Shown: positions 1-7,698 of the stretch, in pieces
Position numbering within the stretch: the stretch's first letter is position 1
Layout: every line of letters starts with the position of its first letter
DNA from: Candidatus Methylarchaceae archaeon HK01M
Lineage (GTDB): Archaea > Thermoproteota > Nitrososphaeria > Nitrososphaerales > JACAEJ01
Length of the DNA stretch: 17,762 nt
NCBI GenBank assembly: GCA_024256245.1
Contig: JAKLZD010000094.1
Span: 1 to 17,762, forward strand
Direction: 5' to 3'
Made by a program: the position numbers and the translations under genes
The notes under the pieces: generated by a model
Told to the model about the DNA's origin: nothing
Seen by the model: only the letters and a program-made list of their open reading frames with translations
Databases searched by the model: none

Positions 1-184
1 TTCCTCCAGAGACCGCTATACCTATTACATCTCCATGATTCAGAAGATCATATTTCGATATAGCCCTCTTTACCTTCTCTACAATAGAAGAACAGAAGCA
101 CGAACTGCATAGTCCAGTACCAGAGTAAATTCTAAAGTACACTGCTTTATTGCTACATACGGTGCATCTTCTATATGTACGCAA
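1..184 (-). CDS. Ncs6/TtuA-type tRNA 2-thiolation ATPase, N-terminal fragment (cut by window edge)
   Basis: The reverse strand encodes about 61 residues that run off the left edge. They begin with a CxxC pair in RRCTVCSNK, followed by a second cluster GLCSSCFC. A helix (VEKVKRAISKYDLL) leads to the P-loop start IAVSGG, where the fragment ends. This order of N-terminal zinc-binding cysteines, helix and PP-loop is that of the Ncs6/TtuA family, which adenylates and thiolates tRNA uridines (U34 or U54). The start is taken as TTG at 184, because a stop codon lies a few codons upstream in frame. A TATA-like TTTATAAA lies about 27 bases upstream, so the transcript would be nearly leaderless. The fourth N-terminal zinc ligand is probably Cys, where I recall His in some TtuA proteins. 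The catalytic domain is outside the window, so U34 and U54 enzymes cannot be told apart. Confidence 0.75.
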   Translation of the reverse strand, partial: MRTYRRCTVCSNKAVYFRIYSGTGLCSSCFCSSIVEKVKRAISKYDLLNHGDVIGIAVSGG

Positions 185-308
185 AATCTTACGAATTCCC
201 CATCAATTTATTTATAAAAACACACTTAAAGTTATATTCAAATAGAGGATACATTGGAGTTTGATATATTCATAAATAATATATCTGTAGTTCTGTGGTG
301 GGCTTAGA
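185..308. promoter_or_regulatory. Divergent promoter region between the thiolation enzyme and the site-2 protease
   Basis: On the minus strand a TATA-like TTTATAAA (211-218) sits about 27 bases before the TTG start at 184. On the plus strand AT-rich TATA-like stretches (TTGATATATTC near 261-271, then ATAAATAATATATC) precede the protease. A GGTGG ribosome binding site at 297-301 lies 7 bases before the TTG codon at 309, which supports that unusual start. The box assignments are by eye. Confidence 0.45.
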
Positions 309-1766
309 TTGACAAAGAACAATTCTGCAGATGGGGAGCTAAAAAGAGTAGAAGTAACCTTCCCATTCATTTTGATAAGGACGAAGAAAGGCCTCTCGAT
401 CATAGAAAGGATAGGACGGTTAGGATTAATTAAGAAACTTGGATGGGTTTTATTATATGTGTTTCCAATAGTAGCTGCAATAGGCTTTTACCTCATTTTA
501 AATACGGTAGTGGCTTTCATTTCTACCGCTGCTCTGAGAGATTTCGCAAGAGGGATAACTCCCCTCGCTAACTTGCTGATACCTGGCATCAACCCTTACC
601 TTCCAATATTCTATGGATGGATCGCCCTGATAATCGCCATAATAGTTCATGAGGGAGCACATGGAATACTGGCTCGATCTTTAGGAATTCCAGTAAAGTC
701 GAGCGGGATGATACTTTTGTTGGTATTCCCCATAGGAGCTTTTGTGGATGTGGATGAAAAAGAACTAAGAAAAGCTAAGGCAAGAGATTCAGGAAGAGTG
801 TTGGCAGCAGGACCTGGTAGCAATATAATAGCGGCGTTAATAGCGCTTTTTGGATTATTACTAATATTGGGTTCGATGACTCCTATTGTGAATGGAGTAG
901 GGGTAGTTGGGATAGTTCAAGACAGCCCAGCTCAAAAAGCAGGCATCTCACTAAATGACATAATCATAAGAGTGGATGGTGTAGATGTATCGTCAACATC
1001 CGACTTTAATGATGCCTTAAAACTATATGGAGCTGGTGAAACTGTAGACTTAACTTTTGAAAGAGATGGCAAAACTTTAAACCATATATTAACACTACCT
1101 AATGGTCCAGTTATAGTGGGATTTTGGCAAGACTTTCCCGCCAAACAAGCAGGAATCCAACTTGAAGACATTATAATGAATCTGAATGGAATCAGAGTCT
1201 CTTCATCAAATGAACTTGACGAAGTTCTCTCTACTATGAAACCGGGAGACACTATCACTCTGGCCATTGAACGAAGAGAAACACTGATGAATTTTACGAT
1301 GGCCTTGGCAAGCCATCCCCAAAATAGCTCGCTGCCAGTTCTCGGTGTACTGTTGACAGACCCTTCTGAAAGTCACGGTATTAGACCAGTGGGGCTGGCC
1401 GACATACTGAACGGATATAGAGACTTCGGCTCTACATCGCCTGTAATCTACCTTCTTCTACCTACTTTGGCCCCATATAATGTCCCCTTCTCTGACGTGA
1501 TGGTTAACTTTTACACATCTAGCTTGGGTTACGCATTACATCCTTTGGCTAACCTTCTTTTTTGGGTATGGTTCATAAGCATCAACTTGGCGATATTCAA
1601 CGCTCTCCCAATATACCCCCTAGATGGTGGGCAAGCCTTCAGAGTTTTATTGCAAGCAGTAGGAAAAAACAGACTAAGTGAGAGAACCATCAAAAGAATC
1701 ACTGGTGGCGTTACGATAGCTATGGTATCTTTGGTAGTATTGATGTTGGCTGTCCCATACTTGTGA
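309..1766 (+). CDS. Site-2 protease (M50 family) intramembrane metalloprotease with two PDZ domains
   Basis: This 485-residue membrane protein has the zinc motif HEGAH (H114, E115, H118) inside a transmembrane segment, and the second metal motif LDGG (D439) near the C-terminus in ALPIYPLDGG. Hydrophobic segments lie around residues 45-73, 100-120, 130-147, 172-195, 415-440 and 465-485. Two consecutive PDZ-like repeats occupy roughly 195-260 and 265-335; each has the pattern SPA/FPA-x-KAGI or KQAGI, then DII and a V-D-G or L-N-G turn. Site-2 proteases cleave transmembrane helices of regulators or signal-peptide remnants, and the PDZ domains gate substrate access. The start is TTG at 309, backed by GGTGG at 297-301. 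The downstream cutA is on the same strand but appears to have its own TATA box. The substrate cannot be deduced; the family assignment is secure. Confidence 0.92.
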   Translation: MTKNNSADGELKRVEVTFPFILIRTKKGLSIIERIGRLGLIKKLGWVLLYVFPIVAAIGFYLILNTVVAFISTAALRDFARGITPLANLLIPGINPYLPIFYGWIALIIAIIVHEGAHGILARSLGIPVKSSGMILLLVFPIGAFVDVDEKELRKAKARDSGRVLAAGPGSNIIAALIALFGLLLILGSMTPIVNGVGVVGIVQDSPAQKAGISLNDIIIRVDGVDVSSTSDFNDALKLYGAGETVDLTFERDGKTLNHILTLPNGPVIVGFWQDFPAKQAGIQLEDIIMNLNGIRVSSSNELDEVLSTMKPGDTITLAIERRETLMNFTMALASHPQNSSLPVLGVLLTDPSESHGIRPVGLADILNGYRDFGSTSPVIYLLLPTLAPYNVPFSDVMVNFYTSSLGYALHPLANLLFWVWFISINLAIFNALPIYPLDGGQAFRVLLQAVGKNRLSERTIKRITGGVTIAMVSLVVLMLAVPYL

Positions 1767-1781
1767 TCTGCTGATTAAATT

Positions 1782-1789
1782 GATATAAA
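1782..1789 (+). promoter_or_regulatory. TATA box of cutA
   Basis: GATATAAA is centred about 30 bases before the cutA ATG at 1816, the spacing expected for an archaeal leaderless transcript. No Shine-Dalgarno sequence is visible before the start, which agrees. Confidence 0.5.
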
Positions 1790-1815
1790 GCCATGTTATA
1801 TCTATTATAATTTAA

Positions 1816-2133
1816 ATGGAATTTAGAATGATAATTAGTACATATCCAGATAAGGCAAATGCTGAGAAAATTGCTAGAGAATCGATCAAAGCAAGATTGA
1901 TTGCATGCGTGAATATTACAAAAGTTAGATCGATCTACATATGGAATGGAAATATCGAAGAAGTAGATGAATTCCTGGTACTCTTCAAGACTACAAAAAA
2001 AGGTGCGGATGTGTTAAGGGACTTTATAAGAAAGAACCATCCTTACGAAGTTCCAGAGATAGTTGAGATTGCCCCACAGTATGTGGACCCCAAATATCTA
2101 CAATGGCTGACCGAAAATGTAGATTTTCGATGA
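1816..2133 (+). CDS. cutA: CutA1 family protein (divalent cation tolerance)
   Basis: The 105-residue protein matches the whole length of the CutA1 family, small trimeric proteins with a ferredoxin-like fold linked to divalent-metal (copper) tolerance whose exact role is still debated. Family hallmarks visible are ARLIACVNI (about residues 29-37), the core Y-I-W-N-G-x-I-E-E, the strand LVLFKTT, and the C-terminal signature HPYEVPEI (about residues 75-82). It lacks a signal peptide and should be cytoplasmic. It ends 11 bases before the stop codon of the convergent pelota gene, so transcripts from the two strands probably overlap here. Confidence 0.93.
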   Translation: MEFRMIISTYPDKANAEKIARESIKARLIACVNITKVRSIYIWNGNIEEVDEFLVLFKTTKKGADVLRDFIRKNHPYEVPEIVEIAPQYVDPKYLQWLTENVDFR

Positions 2134-2144
2134 ACTTAAGCTCT

Positions 2145-3218
2145 TTAGACTTTTGAAGCTCTGAGAGAGAATCTAAGGATAGCGACGATACCACCCATCC
2201 CCATAACCTGAGACCCGGTATCTGTAGAAGAGTCTATTAGATACCCTTTCCCGCGGAATTCCTCAACAGAGTTTAAAAGTTCGGCAAGATCATCTTCATC
2301 GATACCATGCTCAAAGATCTTGTCAGATATCAATACCGAATCCACAGCGCCCAACTTGCTCGCCTCTTTAACTTCATCGAAGGTAAATGCTATTCTATCA
2401 TCACCATCAGCTATCTTTTTTACGGCTTGCTCCAGTAAAGCAGTTACGTGGGCGAGCTTGCTCTCTTCGATATATTTCCTAAGCTGAGCTGAGCGGAGGA
2501 CCATGTGTACACCGTCATCTCCCGTTATATCTATGCCGTCTATAATCTTGGCATGGCCTACAAAACTATCTTTCTGTTTTGATAAGAAGTTGACAAAGGA
2601 ATTCTTTGTATTGCCCGGTCCAGCTACGAATATCTCTGTACAGGGTCTATAGACCGACTTTATCACCTCTATTACTTCCTTATAATAAGGACGTGAAGAT
2701 TTTTCTTTCATATCGTAATGCTTGCCTGCTAACCCGGACTCTACAGTTGGAAGTATTTGGAGGTGAGTACCCTGGACAATTCCAACGCCAGCATCCCTTC
2801 TATCCATGGATACTATCATGAAGCGCTCCGTCGCCTTCTCACTATCCTTTAATATACGCAAGTCTATCTCTTTCCAACGATCCTTTTGGATCCATAGGCT
2901 ATAGTTAGGGGTTGCCACTATAGAATGGAACCCTTTTGTTAAGATGTCTTCCGGCATCTCTAAGATCTTCCCAAAGATCCTAAGTCTGCCAAAACTGCTG
3001 TCCAGCTTTGCTCTCTCGACCTTCAATTTTATCTTGACTTTTACACGCTCTCCTTTGTCGGGCCGAGTATATGTACCCATACGTTTGATGACTCTAGAAG
3101 TTTCTCCAGAGATTAGGTCCCCTGGTTCTATGATCCTCTTCAAACACCAGAGATCATCCGCGTCTTCTAGAGTAAGAAATGCTAGACCCTTTTTTGCGAT
3201 GAACTTATGTATGATCAT
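2145..3218 (-). CDS. pelA: Pelota (aPelota/Dom34), ribosome rescue factor
   Basis: The 357-residue protein has the archaeal pelota length and architecture. An Sm-like N-terminal domain (about residues 1-130) contains DADDLWCLKRIIEPGD and the basic segment RVKVKIKLKVE. A central eRF1-like domain (about 135-260) follows with FIVAGPGNTKNSF-type sequence at its core. The third eRF1-like domain (about 265-357) has SVLISDKIF and ends with GIVAILRF. Pelota enters the A site of stalled ribosomes and, with an ABCE1-type ATPase, splits them; it carries no peptide-release GGQ motif, and none is seen here. It lies 15 bases downstream of dnaG on the same strand, suggesting co-transcription. The ATG at 3218 has no obvious ribosome binding site. 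Confidence 0.93.
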   Translation of the reverse strand: MIIHKFIAKKGLAFLTLEDADDLWCLKRIIEPGDLISGETSRVIKRMGTYTRPDKGERVKVKIKLKVERAKLDSSFGRLRIFGKILEMPEDILTKGFHSIVATPNYSLWIQKDRWKEIDLRILKDSEKATERFMIVSMDRRDAGVGIVQGTHLQILPTVESGLAGKHYDMKEKSSRPYYKEVIEVIKSVYRPCTEIFVAGPGNTKNSFVNFLSKQKDSFVGHAKIIDGIDITGDDGVHMVLRSAQLRKYIEESKLAHVTALLEQAVKKIADGDDRIAFTFDEVKEASKLGAVDSVLISDKIFEHGIDEDDLAELLNSVEEFRGKGYLIDSSTDTGSQVMGMGGIVAILRFSLRASKV

Positions 3219-3233
3219 TTGCTTTTAGTAAGA

Positions 3234-4385
3234 CTACTCTAGTCCAAACTCATCGAAGGTCTTCAATAACGTTTCGGCTTGATTTTTTGTTATATCCCCT
3301 ACCCTGTGCCCTACAATAGCGTTGATACCTATCTTTGAGGCTGAATCGATTAAACGTTGGGTTATTATCCCGTCGAAGACAAGATACTTTGCTCCCCCAA
3401 CGTTCTCTAAGCTTTGCATAAGCTCGTTTATCGGGACTTTCATGATCTGACTAAAATTTTCGTCGAGTATTATTGCTTCTAATGTGTTATTGATTTCTGG
3501 GAATAGTTCACGAACCTTTTCGATAAGTTGCTCTTGGTAGGGTACAGTAACTTCTTCTATAGGTGGCGCTTCCATCTCTCTTTTTAGTATGCTGATGATT
3601 TCTGTAGGTGCCAGATCCTCCACTTCTTTTCCTTGAGGGGCCCTGATTATCTTATTGATGTTTGTTATCTGTGAAAGTTCTTTCGATATGAGGTCTCCGC
3701 CCCTATCCCCGTCTAAGAAGGCTACGACCCGCTTCTCCTTTGAGAGTTTTATCACCGATTCTGGAATCTTTACACCCTCGATCGCTATGACGTTATCTAT
3801 CCCTGCCTTAAGCAAGTTTATCACATCCGCCCTTCCTTCTACAACTATTATTATATCTGAAGTATAGACGCTAGGACCTGCAGGCAACCCCTCTTTACCA
3901 TAGGAGATAAGTTTTGAACGCTTGGCCACCTCGACAAGGTCTTTCAGCAATTCCCCACTTTCGCTGACAGATTTTGAAGCCCACTCTTTTATAATCTCCT
4001 TCGCTCTTTCAACTATTACTTTTCTCTTATATACACGCACATCTTCGATCCCTAAGAGTGTGAAGTGTGCTGAACAAGGTCCTACTTTGTCCACGCTTTC
4101 AACAGCAGCAGCTATCAAAGCAGCAGTAGATACATCGGTAGACATGGGAATCAAGACCTCCCCATATGTCCTATCTCTCTTGGATTCTAACGAAACTTCT
4201 ATCCTGCCGACCTTCCAAGACTTTTGAAGCTCGTTAAGATTCATTTCAGGTCCGAACAAGCCCTCTGTCTGCCCGAAGATCGCCCCTATCATGTCTGCCT
4301 TTTCTACTACACCTTCTATATCGAACTTTAGCCTTACATGGTATTTTACAATAGAACTATGCAAATTAGTACCCCCTTTATCCAT
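3234..4385 (-). CDS. dnaG: Archaeal DnaG (Toprim-domain primase/exosome subunit)
   Basis: This 383-residue protein is an archaeal DnaG. The N-terminal region (about 1-165) has YHVRLKFDIEGVVEKADMIGAIFGQTEGL, typical of the archaeal form, and lacks the zinc-binding domain of bacterial DnaG. The Toprim domain (about 170-255) carries the catalytic glutamate in EGRAD (E183) and the acidic pair in LDGDRGG (D225, D227). In archaea DnaG binds the RNA exosome core and helps with poly(A)-rich RNA degradation; a primase activity has also been shown for some. Its pairing with pelota 15 bases downstream fits an RNA surveillance role. The ATG at 4385 follows a GGAAG stretch. It is slightly shorter than many family members, but all key residues are present. 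Confidence 0.93.
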   Translation of the reverse strand: MDKGGTNLHSSIVKYHVRLKFDIEGVVEKADMIGAIFGQTEGLFGPEMNLNELQKSWKVGRIEVSLESKRDRTYGEVLIPMSTDVSTAALIAAAVESVDKVGPCSAHFTLLGIEDVRVYKRKVIVERAKEIIKEWASKSVSESGELLKDLVEVAKRSKLISYGKEGLPAGPSVYTSDIIIVVEGRADVINLLKAGIDNVIAIEGVKIPESVIKLSKEKRVVAFLDGDRGGDLISKELSQITNINKIIRAPQGKEVEDLAPTEIISILKREMEAPPIEEVTVPYQEQLIEKVRELFPEINNTLEAIILDENFSQIMKVPINELMQSLENVGGAKYLVFDGIITQRLIDSASKIGINAIVGHRVGDITKNQAETLLKTFDEFGLE

Positions 4386-4432
4386 CTTCCATTAACTCGT
4401 TAAACGTAATATTATAGGTTTTTTGAGGCTTA

Positions 4433-4440
4433 CATATAAA
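4433..4440 (-). promoter_or_regulatory. Putative TATA box of the dnaG-pelota unit
   Basis: On the minus strand TTTATATG (4433-4440) lies about 50 bases before the dnaG ATG, predicting a transcription start near 4410 and a short leader. It sits between the por terminator hairpin and dnaG, which suggests that dnaG starts a new transcript. Confidence 0.45.
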
Positions 4441-4476
4441 CCTTCCATATTTTAAAATAATTAAAGGAAGAGGGAA

Positions 4477-4500
4477 AGATAAATCTCATCTTATTTATCT
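4477..4500 (-). terminator. Hairpin and T-rich tail ending the por operon
   Basis: A perfect 8-bp inverted repeat, AGATAAAT (4477-4484) and ATTTATCT (4493-4500) with an 8-base loop, starts just beyond the porB stop codon. Reading on the minus strand it is followed by pyrimidine-rich sequence (TTTCCCTCTTCC, then TTTAATTATTTT). The stem is AT-only apart from one G-C pair, so it would be weak. Position and T-rich tail make it the likely terminator of porCDAB. Confidence 0.5.
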
Positions 4501-4502
4501 TA

Positions 4503-5411
4503 TTATTGAGCCACTGGTCCTAATCCGAATTTGCCAGCAAGGCCATCCGCATAAGATTGAATCTTCGCTAGCTCCTCTGGTTTGTTCATTATTTGTCTGA
4601 ATCTCCCCTGGAGCTTAAGGTACTCAGATACAGGAAGCCTTTTTGGCACTTCTACTGTAAGTTTTGTAACCCCCTCATAATATTCATAGAGAGGCCAAAG
4701 ACCCGTCTTGACAGCTAATTTGCTTATCTTGACCGTTAACTTGGGGTCATATCTCCACCCAACGGTGCAGGGTTGGATCCAATGAATAAAAGAAGGCCCA
4801 CCCAGAGAGATCGCTTTCTCAACCTTATTCGCCGCATCTCTTACGTATGCTATAGACGCTGTGGCTGCATATTTTACTCTATGAGCCATGGCCATCCCCA
4901 TAAGATCCTTCTTCAATGTCTTCTGGCCTGCAGGACTCGTTGTAGTCCATGCACCGTAGGGCGTCGCTCCACTACGCTGGATGCCTGTATTCATATAGGC
5001 TTCGTTATCATAACAGATATAGGTTATACGCTCTCCCCTCTCCAATGCTCCACTTAAAGACTGTAATCCTATGTCGGCAGTACCTCCATCGCCACCTAGG
5101 ACAACTAAGTTCGCATCTTTGCTTATCTTTTTCTTTCTGATCAATGCATCGTAAGCAACCTTTATTCCAGAGGCTGCGGCAGCCGCATTTTCAAAGGCTA
5201 CATGTAGATAAGGAACCTTCCATGAAGTTGCTGGATAAGTCGTAGTTGATACTTCAAGACAGCCAGTAGGAGTAACTATAATCGTATCTTTTCCAGCAAC
5301 CTTTGTTACAATTCTTGCTATCTGGGCTGCACCACAACCAGGGCATAAGCCGTGCCCAGGACTGAAGAAGTCAGGTCTCTCTTCAAGCGACTTGATACTC
5401 TTAAATGGCAT
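4503..5411 (-). CDS. porB: Pyruvate:ferredoxin oxidoreductase, beta subunit
   Basis: This 302-residue subunit carries thiamine pyrophosphate and the active-site [4Fe-4S] cluster. The cluster ligands are C23 and C26 in GLCPGCG, C51 in PTGCLEV, and C215 in QPCTVGWRYDP. The TPP/Mg motif starts GDGG (107-110) and closes with CYDNEAYMNTG (N136). The four-Cys arrangement and the TPCTVGW-like sequence are typical of archaeal PorB rather than of 2-oxoglutarate enzymes. The complex interconverts pyruvate + CoA and acetyl-CoA + CO2 with reduced ferredoxin. It is last in the operon; its ATG lies 3 bases after the porA stop codon. A related 2-oxoacid substrate cannot be wholly excluded. Confidence 0.93.
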   Translation of the reverse strand: MPFKSIKSLEERPDFFSPGHGLCPGCGAAQIARIVTKVAGKDTIIVTPTGCLEVSTTTYPATSWKVPYLHVAFENAAAAASGIKVAYDALIRKKKISKDANLVVLGGDGGTADIGLQSLSGALERGERITYICYDNEAYMNTGIQRSGATPYGAWTTTSPAGQKTLKKDLMGMAMAHRVKYAATASIAYVRDAANKVEKAISLGGPSFIHWIQPCTVGWRYDPKLTVKISKLAVKTGLWPLYEYYEGVTKLTVEVPKRLPVSEYLKLQGRFRQIMNKPEELAKIQSYADGLAGKFGLGPVAQ

Positions 5412-5414
5412 TTC

Positions 5415-6599
5415 TCATCCCCTCAGACCTACGTAATATCTATGCTCCTTGACAACCCCCGTATTAGCGACCTCTTTGAGCTTTTCGAACATATCTTCTA
5501 CTTCTGCCATCCTCACATCTCTTCCCCCTAATCCAGCAAAGAAGTTCACACAAGGTACGCTCATCTTCGAAAGGTAAAGTGCAGAAGTTATATCGTTGAA
5601 TACAGGCCCGACTGCGGCCCCTGGTGAGAATGCTCTGTCGACAACACCTACTGCCTTTACGTCCTGTACCAAGCTTATCATCTCCTTAAAGGGGAAAGGT
5701 CTAAAGAGTTTTAGGCTTATCATCCCTACCTTCTCACCCTTTTCCCTAAGTTTTCTTACAGTCGCTCTGATAGTCTCTGAAATCGAACCCATGGAGATCA
5801 AGATTACATCCGCATCTTCACATCTGAAGGGGGAGACTGTACCGTACTTCCTTCCCGATATCTCACCAAACTTCTCATCAACTTCCGAAATTGTATTAAT
5901 GGAATCTTCTAACGCCTTTGCAGACTGATACCTCGTCTCGAAGTAGTATTCAGGATAGCCAAAAGCACCCATGGTCAAGGGGTTCTCTGGGTCTAATCTC
6001 AAGGGGTATAGTTTCCAAGGCACGAATGAAGCAACTTCAGAATCTTCAAGAAGGAATACTGGTTCATAGGTATGGCTCAAGATAATGCCATCTGTGTTGA
6101 CCATCACTGGTAGCCTTACTTCTGGATCTTCAGCGATTCTATATGCTTGAATGAGCTTATCGTAAGCCTCTTGGGCAGACTCTGCAAATAGCTGAATCCA
6201 ACCTACATCTCTCTGAGGCATTATATCTCCATGGTCACACCATATATTTATCGGGGCAGAGACCGATCTATTTGCAACCGCCATAACTACTGGTAGCCTT
6301 AAAGCCGAAGTTATGAAGAGTATCTCATGCATCAAAAGCAGTCCTTGTGATGAGGTCGATGTGAAGACTCTCGCACCGGCGCTAGCCGCAGATAGACATG
6401 AAGATATGGCTGAATGCTCCGATTCAACAAGCATGAAATTTGCATCTAACTCCCCATCTGCAACGTACTCTGAAATCTTCTCGATAATGGTTGTCTGGGG
6501 GGTGATTGGGTAGGCTGCCACCACATCCACATCAAGTTGCTTTATTGCATAAGCCTCTGCAAGGTTCCCCGAAAGAAGAATAGGTTCAACTGTCTTCAA
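5415..6599 (-). CDS. porA: Pyruvate:ferredoxin oxidoreductase, alpha subunit
   Basis: The 394-residue alpha subunit shows the family opening GNLAEAYAIKQLDVDVVAAYPITPQT (about 11-36) and the segment EHSAISSCLSAASAGARVFTSTSSQGL (about 61-87), which contacts TPP and substrate. Later come APINIWCDHGDIM and, in the C-terminal transketolase-like domain, GVVDRAFSPGA and GLGGRDV. It forms the heterotetramer with PorB, PorC and PorD. It starts 6 bases after porD and ends 3 bases before porB, so translation of the three is tightly linked. Length and motifs are normal for archaeal PorA. Confidence 0.94.
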   Translation of the reverse strand: MKTVEPILLSGNLAEAYAIKQLDVDVVAAYPITPQTTIIEKISEYVADGELDANFMLVESEHSAISSCLSAASAGARVFTSTSSQGLLLMHEILFITSALRLPVVMAVANRSVSAPINIWCDHGDIMPQRDVGWIQLFAESAQEAYDKLIQAYRIAEDPEVRLPVMVNTDGIILSHTYEPVFLLEDSEVASFVPWKLYPLRLDPENPLTMGAFGYPEYYFETRYQSAKALEDSINTISEVDEKFGEISGRKYGTVSPFRCEDADVILISMGSISETIRATVRKLREKGEKVGMISLKLFRPFPFKEMISLVQDVKAVGVVDRAFSPGAAVGPVFNDITSALYLSKMSVPCVNFFAGLGGRDVRMAEVEDMFEKLKEVANTGVVKEHRYYVGLRG

Positions 6600-6605
6600 T
6601 CCTAC

Positions 6606-6893
6606 TTACTCCTCCACCATATCTATGACTTTAACAGGACACTCTTCAGCGCATATCCCGCAACCTTTACAGAAATCATAGTCGATTATTACTTTCTCAT
6701 CAGAATTAGAGGCTTCCATGTGTATACATGGTTCAGGGCAGTAGATTATACACCATCTACATTTCGTACACCTTGAATGGTCGATCACAGGCTTAAAGGT
6801 GCGCCATGTACCTGTCTTATTGATCATTTCTGTCAAGGTTCTTGTTACGAAACCTTGCTCCATTTCATCCCAGTAGGGTAATTCTTTCTTCAT
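6606..6893 (-). CDS. porD: Pyruvate:ferredoxin oxidoreductase, delta (ferredoxin) subunit
   Basis: This 95-residue protein has two classic [4Fe-4S] motifs: C42, C45, C48, C52 in CTKCRWCIIYCP and C75, C78, C81, C85 in CKGCGICAEECP. A conserved N-terminal extension with TGTWRTFKPVID, typical of PorD, precedes them. It passes electrons from the TPP site of PorB to external ferredoxin. It starts 2 bases after porC ends and is followed within 6 bases by porA. The separate gene order C-D-A-B is the usual one for archaeal pyruvate synthases. Confidence 0.95.
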   Translation of the reverse strand: MKKELPYWDEMEQGFVTRTLTEMINKTGTWRTFKPVIDHSRCTKCRWCIIYCPEPCIHMEASNSDEKVIIDYDFCKGCGICAEECPVKVIDMVEE

Positions 6894-6895
6894 TA

Positions 6896-7435
6896 TTATC
6901 CCTCCAATACAAGAGTCTTATCGAAAGCCTCTTTGACCGCTTCGACATTTTTTACGTTGAACCTTTCTAGTACAACATCCTCAATATTTTCGAGATCAAC
7001 GATTCTAGTCGTCTTCACCAAGGCGCCTAACATAACGGTATTCGTTATAGGAACCCCTAATCTGTTTAAAGCTATCTCTGTAGCATTAACAGCGCCTATC
7101 TTAAACCCTGGAAAATCCTTCTCCAGTTCTTTTGGAGAAGATTGAGTGTTGAATATTATAGTTCCTCCGGGCTTTAAGCCTGCTTTGACATCTACACTCT
7201 GCATAAGAAGAGTATCGAAAACAACGACTATATCTGGCTCGTATATGTTCGATCTAACATCGATAGGCTCTTTATCTATCCTAGTGAAAGCCACTACTGG
7301 AGAGCCACGCCGCTCGGGTCCGAACATAGCGAAGGCTTGGGCGTACATCCCCTCCTTGACACAAGCCTTGGCTAGTAGTTGTGTGGCTGTAACTGCACCT
7401 TGGCCTCCACGTCCATGCCATCTGATTTCAATCAT
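6896..7435 (-). CDS. porC: Pyruvate:ferredoxin oxidoreductase, gamma subunit
   Basis: The 179-residue protein has the gamma-subunit signature WHGRGGQGAVTATQLLAKA (about 5-23), MFGPERRGSPVVAFTRID (about 38-55), and NTVMLGALVKTT near residue 132. It is part of the CoA-binding region of the enzyme. It is the first gene of the porCDAB operon. The ATG at 7435 is preceded by TTAGGTT, at best a weak ribosome binding site. A TATA-like box lies about 60 bases upstream, leaving a leader of roughly 30 bases. Confidence 0.94.
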   Translation of the reverse strand: MIEIRWHGRGGQGAVTATQLLAKACVKEGMYAQAFAMFGPERRGSPVVAFTRIDKEPIDVRSNIYEPDIVVVFDTLLMQSVDVKAGLKPGGTIIFNTQSSPKELEKDFPGFKIGAVNATEIALNRLGVPITNTVMLGALVKTTRIVDLENIEDVVLERFNVKNVEAVKEAFDKTLVLEG

Positions 7436-7491
7436 AACCTAACACATCACATACATCCATATTTTTCCTTTACTATTTCAATTGAATTTGA

Positions 7492-7500
7492 ATTATATAC
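7492..7500 (-). promoter_or_regulatory. Putative TATA box of the porCDAB operon
   Basis: On the minus strand GTATATAAT spans 7492-7500. A transcription start about 25 bases downstream would fall near 7468, some 33 bases before the porC ATG. The rest of the porC-hydrolase gap (7501-7698) shows only AT-rich sequence. An ATGATGA near 7536 resembles a box C, but no proper guide spacing follows, so no sRNA is called. Confidence 0.45.
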
Positions 7501-7698
7501 ATTTTGCCTTTAAAACTTCTGTATGAACTTTGTAATGATGAATTACTGAAATCCAACACCTAAAGAAGTTAGTAAGTTGGAAAGGCATAACAACCAGATT
7601 CCGTCACTTCGGCTATATTCTAAATATGCCCGTCCTAAAAGATATCAGTTTCTTTTATGATCTATCTTAGAAATAGTTTATCTCCTAAAAGGCTAATA

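Noticed and set aside
932..1267. 111-codon frame antisense to the site-2 protease, and similar antisense frames over dnaG, porA and acs
   Set aside because: All lie opposite strongly supported genes and show no domain or start signal.
7530..7560. Box C-like ATGATGA followed by CTGA, suggesting a C/D box sRNA
   Set aside because: Only four bases separate the boxes, too few for a guide, and no C'/D' pair follows.
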